From assembly GCA_902496505.1 (NCBI GenBank), contig CABVBB010000114.1:1-6923 (forward strand): a DNA stretch of 6,923 bases. Reading direction: 5' to 3'. Position numbers and translations under genes: made by a program. Positions 1-5,382 of this stretch are shown here, piece after piece. The notes beneath the pieces are model-generated. The model saw only the letters and a program-made list of their open reading frames with translations. It did no database searches and was not told the origin of the DNA. Position 1 is the first letter of the stretch, and every line of letters starts with the position of its first letter. Source of the DNA: an uncultured Peptococcaceae bacterium. GTDB lineage: Bacteria > Bacillota > Peptococcia > Peptococcales > Peptococcaceae.

Positions 1-796
1 AGTCAGGAGTTGAAGCTCCTGCTGTAATACCTACTCTTTGTAAACCCTTAAACCAGTTCATATCCATCTCATTCACTGACTCTATATGTTCAGTTGGGGT
101 TCCATTTTGGCGGCACAAATCAGCCAGTTTCTGGGTATTCGCGCTGTTTAATCCACCTACGACCAGCATCAGCTCGACCTGTTTGGCCAACTCCAATGCG
201 GAGCTTTGTCTCTCTCTGGTTGCAGAACAGATGGTATTGAATACCACTAGATCCTCAGTGATCCCTTCCAGCCATTTGGCTGCCTCCTCAAATTTTTCCA
301 CATTTTCTGTGGTTTGGGAGACGAGACAGATCTTTTCGCCGGAAAGCTCAAGCTGAGCCAGTTCTGCGACGTCGAAAAACGCTGTTCCCTTGCCGTCGGA
401 CCAGCCCAAAATCCCTTCTACCTCAGGATGATCTTTATTGCCCAAAATAAGCACCCGATAACCTTGTTTGCTGTGTTCATAAGCAATCTTCTGCACCTTG
501 CTGACAAATGGACAGGTACAATCGAAAATCTCAAGCGCTCTCCGCTTCGCCTCTTCATACACCTCAGGCGCTACTCCATGCGTCCGAATCAAGACTTTGC
601 TCTCGCAGATATCCTCGAACCGTTCCCGTGAATGTATCCCCAGTTTGTCTAGGCGGCTGACCTCTTGAGGATTGTGGATCAAAGGCCCTAAGGTGGCCAC
701 TGGTCCTTCACCCGCCCGAATCAGTTCTTCACCCTTCTGGATAGCCATTCGGACGCCAAAACAAAAACCTGAATGAGGAGCTATGATGATTTCCAC
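1..796 (-). CDS. ispH: 4-hydroxy-3-methylbut-2-enyl diphosphate reductase (IspH/LytB), 3' end cut by the window edge
   Basis: IspH is the cytosolic [4Fe-4S] enzyme that reductively dehydroxylates HMBPP to IPP and DMAPP, the last step of the MEP isoprenoid pathway. I translated it by hand; 265 codons are present. The three cluster cysteines are C12 (GFCFGV), C95 (CTCPFV) and C190 (NTICSATRERQ). Other family residues are H41 (GPLIHNPQEV), THGVAP, H123/E125 (NKDHPEVEG), VSQTT and GGLNSANT. The visible part ends in GITAGASTPD, so roughly 35 residues of a normal IspH remain outside. A fused or adjacent S1-domain gene, known in some Clostridia, cannot be judged. The start is GTG at 796, with AAGGAGC 8 nt upstream; no ATG fits and C12 falls at the usual position. 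It lies 71 bp after cmk in the same direction. Confidence 0.96.
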   Translation of the reverse strand, partial: MEIIIAPHSGFCFGVRMAIQKGEELIRAGEGPVATLGPLIHNPQEVSRLDKLGIHSRERFEDICESKVLIRTHGVAPEVYEEAKRRALEIFDCTCPFVSKVQKIAYEHSKQGYRVLILGNKDHPEVEGILGWSDGKGTAFFDVAELAQLELSGEKICLVSQTTENVEKFEEAAKWLEGITEDLVVFNTICSATRERQSSALELAKQVELMLVVGGLNSANTQKLADLCRQNGTPTEHIESVNEMDMNWFKGLQRVGITAGASTPD

Positions 797-834
797 TGCC
801 TCAGCTCCTTATCCTAAATGTTATACACTTATTT

Positions 835-840
835 ATTATA
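835..840 (-). promoter_or_regulatory. Possible internal promoter (-10 TATAAT) ahead of ispH
   Basis: The AT-rich cmk-ispH gap contains, on the minus strand, a perfect TATAAT at 840-835. It lies about 38 bp before the GTG start. The -35 at 17-bp spacing is TTTTCT, a poor match. It could give ispH some transcription independent of the upstream genes. AT-richness alone can produce such a match, so this is tentative. Confidence 0.35.
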
Positions 841-867
841 ACTAAAATATGCTCAGAAGAAAACCCT

Positions 868-1539
868 TTATTTTATAATTAGCTCAAAAAGTTTGTCGAC
901 CACCTGTTCAAAGGTCAGATCGCTGGTGTCGATGAGCATCGCATCACTGGCCTGTACCAAGGGAGCCAGCGCTCTTTCGGAATCTTTTTTGTCCCGGGCA
1001 GCGATTTCTGCCTGCAGGGTCTTTAAATCGACCGTTTGACCTTTGGCGGTAAGCTCCAGCATCCTGCGGCGGGCCCGTTCCTCCAGAGAAGCGGTCAGGA
1101 AAAATTTGTACTGCGCCTGGGGCAGGACTACGGTCCCAATATCGCGCCCATCCATGACCACATTGCTGCCACAAGCGATCTCCTGCTGCTTTTCGACCAT
1201 TACCTGCCGTACAGGACCCAAGGCTGATACCGCCGAGACAAAATTGGAGACTTCCGCTGAACGGATGGCTTCTGTACAATCCGCGCCATTGCACCAGACC
1301 TGCTGACGGCCGTCTTCTTCCACTGGCCCAAAGGTGATCTGTATACCCTGCAAAAGCGCATTAAGTGCTGCTTCGTCGGTAAGGCTCACGCCCTTTTGCA
1401 GGACCAGCCAAGCGACTGCCCGGTACATAGCACCGGTATCAATATAAATATAACCTAGGCGCTGTGCCAATTTTTTGGCCACAGAACTTTTGCCGGCGCC
1501 GGCAGGACCGTCCAGCGCCACCTGCTTCGTTTGCTGCAT
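868..1539 (-). CDS. cmk: (d)CMP kinase (cytidylate kinase)
   Basis: Cytosolic P-loop kinase that phosphorylates CMP and dCMP with ATP, feeding CTP and dCTP pools. From the ATG at 1539 it has 223 residues, a normal length for bacterial CMK. Visible motifs are the Walker A loop GPAGAGKSS (residues 11-19), the NMP-binding DTGAMYRA (34-41), the DGRDIGTVV segment that contacts the cytosine nucleotide, the arginine-rich LEERARRR lid, and RDKKDSERALAPLV near the C-terminus, which matches the family's conserved RD-x-R-x-x-x-P region. A GTG nine bases upstream (1548) is in frame and would give 226 residues. I prefer the ATG because that GTG lies inside AGGTGAT, a good Shine-Dalgarno sequence spaced for the ATG. 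The gene follows the HutP-family gene by 15 bp and precedes ispH, so it is probably part of the leftward operon. No plsC lies between cmk and ispH, although it often does in related genomes. Confidence 0.95.
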   Translation of the reverse strand: MQQTKQVALDGPAGAGKSSVAKKLAQRLGYIYIDTGAMYRAVAWLVLQKGVSLTDEAALNALLQGIQITFGPVEEDGRQQVWCNGADCTEAIRSAEVSNFVSAVSALGPVRQVMVEKQQEIACGSNVVMDGRDIGTVVLPQAQYKFFLTASLEERARRRMLELTAKGQTVDLKTLQAEIAARDKKDSERALAPLVQASDAMLIDTSDLTFEQVVDKLFELIIK

Positions 1540-1543
1540 ATCT

Positions 1544-1550
1544 ATCACCT
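1544..1550 (-). promoter_or_regulatory. Ribosome binding site deciding the cmk start
   Basis: On the minus strand AGGTGAT (1550-1544) matches the anti-Shine-Dalgarno sequence. It leaves about 6 nt between AGGTG and the ATG at 1539. The alternative GTG start at 1548 is embedded in this motif, with only GAAGG 3 nt before it, which is too close for good initiation. Confidence 0.6.
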
Positions 1551-1554
1551 GCCT

Positions 1555-1968
1555 TCAGGAAATGGTGCGGTGAGCCAAGCCAATGGCGACCTCATCCAAA
1601 TGCAGCAGTCCAATGCCTAAAAATACACAGATCGCCAAATGATCGTGATAACGGGCGATGCCCAGCTTACCGCCGACATTGAGGCCGATGGCTTTGCTCA
1701 TGATCTGAGACAATGCCTCTCTGGCAGCCCCAGCAATGGCGCCCTCTTCTGAATGTGTGTCGCCGATGATCCCCTCACGCTTGCCCGCCACGATAGCACG
1801 CTCAACGATCTTATGGATACTGGCCAAATATTCTCCGCCGAAATCGACGGCTGCTGTATGGATCTCGATCTCCTGAAACTGCTTTTTCAAGCGGCTCTCT
1901 TCTTCCCGAGATTCCGTCAAAGCCATTTTGACTGCGCTGCTGGCTACTTTTTTACTGCCGTAATTCAT
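1555..1968 (-). CDS. HutP-family protein (homologue of the histidine-responsive RNA antiterminator)
   Basis: This 137-residue protein resembles Bacillus HutP (about 148 aa), a hexameric RNA-binding protein that needs L-histidine and Mg2+ to antiterminate the hut operon. Matching stretches are KREGIIGD (63-70), AREALSQIM (82-90) and the C-terminal beta region LAICVFLGIG to VAIGLAHRTI (111-136), which lines up with the IAVSLYGTIG and FGVGINHI segments of HutP. In my by-eye alignment, the HutP metal-ligand histidines 73 and 77 correspond to G76 and G80, so the histidine/metal response may be lost or changed. No hut genes are in view; the gene sits between a membrane protein and cmk. The N-terminal 30 residues are charged and unlike HutP. 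The ATG at 1968 has only a weak G-rich ribosome site (GGTGGGGG). Family membership is fairly secure; the RNA target and ligand are unknown. Confidence 0.75.
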   Translation of the reverse strand: MNYGSKKVASSAVKMALTESREEESRLKKQFQEIEIHTAAVDFGGEYLASIHKIVERAIVAGKREGIIGDTHSEEGAIAGAAREALSQIMSKAIGLNVGGKLGIARYHDHLAICVFLGIGLLHLDEVAIGLAHRTIS

Positions 1969-2065
1969 CCATTCCAGCCCCCACCAAACGTATTTGCTAC
2001 TCCTACTATTTTAATGTAGTTGCTCCTATTTAGCCAGCTTTATTTTCCAGCTGAGGCAACATTTT

Positions 2066-2530
2066 TTACAGCTCCCAGACTAGATCCTGCCACGTGCCCG
2101 GCATGATCTGGACGGCCTCAGGCAGTGACCGCCCTTCTACTGTCAGCGAGAGCGCCAGCATATCCGTCAGCTGCTCACCGTCAGCAGAAAGCCGCTGACC
2201 TGCTTCCAACGCCAGGTGGACTGATCCGCCAGCTGTTAAAGCCGCCGTCAAATGATCATCGATATAGAGCCGCACCATGTCCCCTGGACAGCCCGCCGCT
2301 GACACGCGCACATCGCTGACCTGCTTCTGCACGCTGCCAGCCAAAAGCGTCTGATCATCCAGCTCGGCCAAAGGTTGGCCTTCCAATCGCCCCACCAGCG
2401 TCCATTCCCGGCCGCCGGTCGAAAGCACCACAAACTGCCCGATCAAGAGCAGGGCCAGACAAAATCCGGCTAAAACGGCCAAAACCCAGGTCCATATTTG
2501 ACTGCGTCGGATCAAGCGTTCCCTCTTCAT
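2066..2530 (-). CDS. Hypothetical single-pass membrane protein
   Basis: I do not recognise this 154-residue protein. It has a basic start (MKRERLIRRS), then one hydrophobic segment at about residues 12-37 with no lipobox or clear cleavage site, so it is probably anchored with the C-terminus outside. The remaining 115 or so residues are rich in L, A, G and D, with alternating polar/hydrophobic stretches (VRLYIDDHL, SVHLALEAG, ALSLTVEG) that suggest a small beta-rich extracytoplasmic domain. The only cysteines are C24, in the membrane segment, and C81, so no intramolecular disulfide in the outer domain is expected. The start is well supported: GGAGGTG lies 5 nt before the ATG. It is 47 bp downstream of the flavoprotein gene and 97 bp upstream of the HutP-family gene, both in the same direction. 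Confidence 0.75.
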   Translation of the reverse strand: MKRERLIRRSQIWTWVLAVLAGFCLALLLIGQFVVLSTGGREWTLVGRLEGQPLAELDDQTLLAGSVQKQVSDVRVSAAGCPGDMVRLYIDDHLTAALTAGGSVHLALEAGQRLSADGEQLTDMLALSLTVEGRSLPEAVQIMPGTWQDLVWEL

Positions 2531-2577
2531 CGCGGCACCTCCTTTTTATAAGGTAAGATGCCCCGCCTGGGCCGCTT

Positions 2578-3828
2578 TTACTCAGCAGAAGACTGTCCGG
2601 CCAAATAGCCGGTCGAAAAGGCCGCCTGCAGATTGAAGCCGCCGGTGATGCCGTCGATATCCAAGATCTCGCCGGTAAAATATAAGCCCGGCACCAGCTT
2701 GCTCTCCATCGTCTGCGGTGAGACTTCCTTGACCTGGATGCCACCTGCTGTCACGATCGCCTCGGCGATGGGCCGCGCCTTGTCCACGGTGAAGGTGAAA
2801 TGCTTCAGCCCTTGGATCAGCTGCTGCCGCTCTCCGCGGGTCAATTGATGCATGACCCGCTCCTCAGGAATACCCACCTGTTCGATAAAGACGGGGATCA
2901 TTTTTTGCGGCAGAAGACTGGTCAGCACATTTTTTAGCTGCTTATTGTGCTGCTCGTCGATCTCCCGCAGCAGCCGCTGATCCAACTGCTCTACAGACAG
3001 CGCCGGCTTGAGATCGATCTCTGCTCTGAGCGGCGTCTCCTCCTTCTGCCACTGATCGACCACCTGACCGCTCATGGTCAAAACGATAGGACCCGAGATG
3101 CCAAAATGGGTGAAGAGCATTTCGCCAAAATCCTCGGCCAGTTTTTTGCCGTTCGGCTTAAAAAACGTCAGCCGTACGTTTTTGAGGCTCAGCCCCTGCA
3201 GCGCATACAGCCATGTATCCGGTGATTCCAAGGGTACCAGAGACGGCCGGAGCGGCTTGACCGTATGCCCCACTGCCTTAGCCCAAGCATAGCCGTCGCC
3301 AGTGGAACCAGTGCCGGGATAAGACAGCCCGCCCACGGCCACGATGACCCTGTCGGCTGTCAAATGCCGCCCATCGGTCAGCACCACGCCAGAGACCGCG
3401 CCGGACGCATCGGTGAGCAGCGCCTGCACAGCATGCCCCAGCCGCACCTCCACCTTGAGCGCTTTCAGGCGGCGGCTCAGCGCGTTTACGATATCCCGCG
3501 CCTGATCGGACTGCGGAAAGACCCGGTCGCCGCGCTCTACCTTGAGCGGTACGCCCATTTGCTCAAAAAAAGCCATCGTCTGTTCGTTGGACCAGATGCT
3601 GAACGCTGTAAATAAAAATTTGCCATTGTGGGGAAAACTATTGATCAATTGGGCGACATCCTTGCTGTTGGTGACATTACAGCGGCCCTTGCCGGTGATC
3701 AGCAGCTTTTTGCCCAGCTGCGTATTTTTTTCCAAAAGCATCACCTGTGCGCCTTTTTCCGCCGCCGCAATGGCTGCCATCATACCGCTGGCGCCGCCGC
3801 CCACGACGATCACTCTTCTCTTTGCCAT
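2578..3828 (-). CDS. HI0933/YhiN/BaiN-like NAD(P)/FAD-dependent oxidoreductase
   Basis: Soluble flavoprotein of 416 residues, normal length for the HI0933-like family (often annotated as aminoacetone oxidase-family FAD-binding enzyme; BaiN is a member). The N-terminal Rossmann fold has the dinucleotide motif GGGASG (10-15) with acidic E33 ending the second strand. The family signature GKGRCNVTN follows at 46-54. VAVGGLSYPGTGSTGDGYAWA (164-184) and GEMLFTHFGISGP (235-247) are characteristic middle motifs. The C-terminal FAD block contains AGGI (361-364) and GLYFTGEILDIDG through GGFNLQAAFSTG (381-407). Most family members have no proven substrate, so I assign no reaction. The ATG at 3828 has GAGGG about 6 nt upstream. 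It starts 23 bp after the LUD gene stops, which suggests co-transcription. Genes of this family commonly lie upstream of cmk and ispH in Firmicutes, as here. Confidence 0.9.
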   Translation of the reverse strand: MAKRRVIVVGGGASGMMAAIAAAEKGAQVMLLEKNTQLGKKLLITGKGRCNVTNSKDVAQLINSFPHNGKFLFTAFSIWSNEQTMAFFEQMGVPLKVERGDRVFPQSDQARDIVNALSRRLKALKVEVRLGHAVQALLTDASGAVSGVVLTDGRHLTADRVIVAVGGLSYPGTGSTGDGYAWAKAVGHTVKPLRPSLVPLESPDTWLYALQGLSLKNVRLTFFKPNGKKLAEDFGEMLFTHFGISGPIVLTMSGQVVDQWQKEETPLRAEIDLKPALSVEQLDQRLLREIDEQHNKQLKNVLTSLLPQKMIPVFIEQVGIPEERVMHQLTRGERQQLIQGLKHFTFTVDKARPIAEAIVTAGGIQVKEVSPQTMESKLVPGLYFTGEILDIDGITGGFNLQAAFSTGYLAGQSSAE

Positions 3829-3851
3829 AAGATCCCTCTCTGCTTCTTGAT

Positions 3852-4475
3852 TTAATAGCCCAGCTTTTGATCCACCAAAATGATGGTGATATCTGTCACT
3901 AACGGCTTACGATCCATGATCGCCGTCACGCGGCAGATACGCCCTTCTGCCTGACAATCCACGCAGTGCCCCGCTTGGATGCAGGGATTGCCTGTAGCCA
4001 GCCGCCGATTATTCAGCGGTGCTGCGACCTGCCGCACCCGCTCACGGGCTGCTGATAGATCCGGCACGATCTTATTCACGCCGCAGACGACGATCACCTT
4101 GCCCGGGCCAAAAGTCATTGCCGCGATGCGGTTGCCCGCGCCGTCCACATTATACAGCTGCCCATCCTCCGTCACCGCATTGCTGCTGGTCAAAAAAACG
4201 TCGCAGCTCAGCTCGCGCTGTCTGAGCTCTGCCTTTTCCGCGGCTGACAGCCCCGGCAGATTGTGATCGATGACTTCGATCGCCTTTGGTGCCAGATAGT
4301 CGGCTGTTTTCATCTCCTGGATCGTCATCGAACCGCCAAAACCCACCGCTGCCCCAGGCTGGACAAAACTATCGATCAGTTGATTGGCTGCTTCGACTGT
4401 CTCGCAAAAGCGGACGTCAAAACCGTGCCGCCGGAGATTATCCATCGTTTTTGCCACACGTTCATCCATATGCAT
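3852..4475 (-). CDS. Stand-alone LUD-domain protein (DUF162, lactate-utilisation family)
   Basis: This 207-residue protein belongs to the LUD/DUF162 superfamily that includes LutC and the C-terminal part of LutB. Family motifs are GFGGSMTIQE (45-54), LTSSNAVTEDGQLYNVDGAG (95-114) and GPGKVIVVCGVNKIV (123-137). Near the C-terminus is C165-x5-C171-x2-C174-x6-C181 (NPCIQAGHCVDC then EGRIC), a cluster typical of the stand-alone clostridial type that could bind a metal or Fe-S centre. No lutA or lutB partner is nearby, so lactate oxidation should not be assumed. The ATG at 4475 is followed by an in-frame ATG at 4469. Upstream is AGGGGGG, which fits either start, so the first two residues are uncertain. 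It is the first gene of the leftward block, behind an extended -10 promoter, and ends 23 bp before the flavoprotein gene. Confidence 0.88.
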   Translation of the reverse strand: MHMDERVAKTMDNLRRHGFDVRFCETVEAANQLIDSFVQPGAAVGFGGSMTIQEMKTADYLAPKAIEVIDHNLPGLSAAEKAELRQRELSCDVFLTSSNAVTEDGQLYNVDGAGNRIAAMTFGPGKVIVVCGVNKIVPDLSAARERVRQVAAPLNNRRLATGNPCIQAGHCVDCQAEGRICRVTAIMDRKPLVTDITIILVDQKLGY

Positions 4476-4499
4476 CGCCCCCTATCTATCTTTACTTTT

Positions 4500-4508
4500 A
4501 TTATAGCA
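4500..4508 (-). promoter_or_regulatory. Extended -10 promoter of the leftward operon
   Basis: On the minus strand TGCTATAAT (4508-4500) is a perfect TATAAT preceded by the extended -10 TGn. It lies 24 bases before the first LUD start codon. There is no good -35 at 16-18 bp (CGCCCT at 17), as allowed for extended -10 promoters. Transcription would begin near 4493, giving a short leader for the six-gene block. Confidence 0.65.
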
Positions 4509-4515
4509 TAGTTTT

Positions 4516-4539
4516 GCCGCTGAGGGCGGGCTTAGCCGC
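4516..4539. repeat. Imperfect inverted repeat beside the LUD promoter
   Basis: Arms GCCGCTGAG (4516-4524) and CTTAGCCGC (4531-4539) pair over 9 positions with one mismatch and one G-T pair, around a 6-base GGCGGG centre. It occupies the -20 to -45 region of the leftward promoter, so an operator is possible. There is no T-run, so it is not a terminator. Confidence 0.35.
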
Positions 4540-4595
4540 AATTCCTTGCAAAATTTTCGCCGATTTCCGCGCGCGTGCAAAAAATCTGCTCCCCA

Positions 4596-4626
4596 TGTAT
4601 AAAAGTTTAGGACTACCATCATACTA
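4596..4626 (+). promoter_or_regulatory. Sigma-G-type (forespore) promoter of the yhcN-like gene
   Basis: TGTATA (4596-4601), an 18-bp spacer and CATACTA (4620-4626) closely match the Bacillus sigma-G consensus as I recall it (about TGnATA, 17-18 bp, CATACTA). They do not match a sigma-A promoter. Transcription would start near 4633, 8 bases before the AGGAGGT ribosome site at 4641-4647. The assignment fits the gene, since B. subtilis yhcN is forespore-specific and sigma-G dependent. Confidence 0.7.
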
Positions 4627-4655
4627 TAGACAATCACAAAAGGAGGTTTCATCGT

Positions 4656-5240
4656 ATGTTCATGAAAAAACGTCATATCACTCTTGTCTCCTGCCTGCTT
4701 GGTTTGGCCCTGCTGCTTTTGGCCGGCTGCGGTAATCAAAGCAACACCCCAGCCCCAGACAATAACAACACCACCAATCCACAGAACATGACCACCCCAG
4801 CACCGGAAAACGATGCCCAAAACGGCACGGACAACAACGGCAACAACAGCAATACCAATGATGTCAACCAAAATTCCGCTGCCGATGATCTGGTCGACAA
4901 TGCTGACATGAGCCAGCGCGCGGAAAAAGTGGCTAAAGCCATCGTTGACGATGTCGAAGACGTGGAAGATGCACACGTCGTCATTTCCGAACACGCTGCC
5001 TATGCTGCGGTCAAAATCAAAGCCAACGATCCCAAAGGCGAATCTGAAGCGGTCAAAGAAGCCGTCATCAAATCCGCCAAAGCTGCCGACAAAGATCTCA
5101 CCGACGTCTATGTGAGCGAAAGCCCAGATATCTTCACCCGTCTGGAAGAGATCGGCGATGACATTGGTGAAGGCAGACCCATCAGCGGTTTCGTCGAAGA
5201 ACTGGAAAATCTCTTCGTCCGCGTCACCCCAACCAAATAA
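4656..5240 (+). CDS. YhcN/YlaJ-family sporulation lipoprotein
   Basis: Predicted spore-associated lipoprotein of 194 residues. The signal peptide has a basic start (MFMKKRH), a hydrophobic core at about 8-22 and the lipobox L-A-G-C (22-25); C25 would be lipidated and the protein anchored outside the membrane. Residues 26-75 form an Asn/Thr/Pro/Asp-rich low-complexity linker. Residues 87-193 form the YhcN/YlaJ domain, including AEKVAKAIVDDV, DAHVVISEHAAYAAVKI, and DVYVSESPDIFTRLEEI. Family members are forespore-expressed and affect spore germination or outgrowth in Bacillus; the molecular role is unknown. The ATG at 4656 is chosen over the in-frame ATG at 4662 because AGGAGGT (4641-4647) lies 8 nt before it. 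The gene is monocistronic: its own sigma-G-like promoter lies upstream and a strong terminator begins 12 nt after the stop. It is the only gene on this strand. Confidence 0.9.
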   Translation: MFMKKRHITLVSCLLGLALLLLAGCGNQSNTPAPDNNNTTNPQNMTTPAPENDAQNGTDNNGNNSNTNDVNQNSAADDLVDNADMSQRAEKVAKAIVDDVEDVEDAHVVISEHAAYAAVKIKANDPKGESEAVKEAVIKSAKAADKDLTDVYVSESPDIFTRLEEIGDDIGEGRPISGFVEELENLFVRVTPTK

Positions 5241-5252
5241 GTGATCAACAGC

Positions 5253-5290
5253 AAAGCCTCACAGCCGAAAAGTGACTGTGAGGCTTTTTT
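5253..5290 (+). terminator. Intrinsic terminator of the yhcN-like gene
   Basis: A perfect 12-bp stem pairs AAAGCCTCACAG (5253-5264) with CTGTGAGGCTTT (5276-5287) around an 11-base loop. The T-run occupies 5285-5290. On the plus strand this is a textbook Rho-independent terminator, 12 nt after the stop codon. In the opposite direction the run is interrupted after three T, so it serves mainly the plus strand. Confidence 0.9.
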
Positions 5291-5293
5291 CAT

Positions 5294-5333
5294 GCAAAAG
5301 AGCCCTCCGACTTAGGCCGACGGGCTCTTTTGC
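5294..5333 (-). terminator. Hairpin terminator downstream of rny (probably bidirectional)
   Basis: GCAAAAGAGCCC (5294-5305) and GGGCTCTTTTGC (5322-5333) form a perfect 12-bp stem around a 16-base loop. Each strand reads GC-rich pairs followed by CTCTTTTGC, so it can act both ways. It lies 50 bp after the rny stop and 3 bp past the yhcN terminator, giving two hairpins back to back in the convergent gap. Confidence 0.75.
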
Positions 5334-5382
5334 CGCGCTTTCGATGGACACATATCTATAGCGCTTCTATTCTGTTTGAGGG

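Noticed and set aside
314..631. 105-residue plus-strand frame inside ispH
   Set aside because: Opposite strand of clear IspH coding sequence that includes the C95 and H123 motifs.
2036..2060. CAGCT/AGCTG inverted pair downstream of the membrane-protein stop, considered as a terminator
   Set aside because: Only 5 bp of stem with no following T-run; it is more likely chance, and the HutP-family gene is probably read through from upstream.
1969..2065. TAAAAT in the 97-bp gap, considered as a promoter for the HutP-family gene and cmk
   Set aside because: The -35 at proper spacing (CTGGCT) is poor and there is no extended -10, so evidence is too weak to list.
4576..4587. GTGCAAAAAAT resembling TTGCAAAATTTT at 4547-4558, considered as a direct repeat of operator sites
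   Set aside because: The matching core is just TGCAAAA plus A/T; in AT-rich spacer DNA this is easily chance.
4482..4994. 170-residue minus-strand frame across the yhcN-like gene and its promoter
   Set aside because: Complement of the Asn/Thr-rich linker gives artificial Val/Gly-rich sequence. The plus-strand gene has a lipobox, domain, ribosome site, promoter and terminator.
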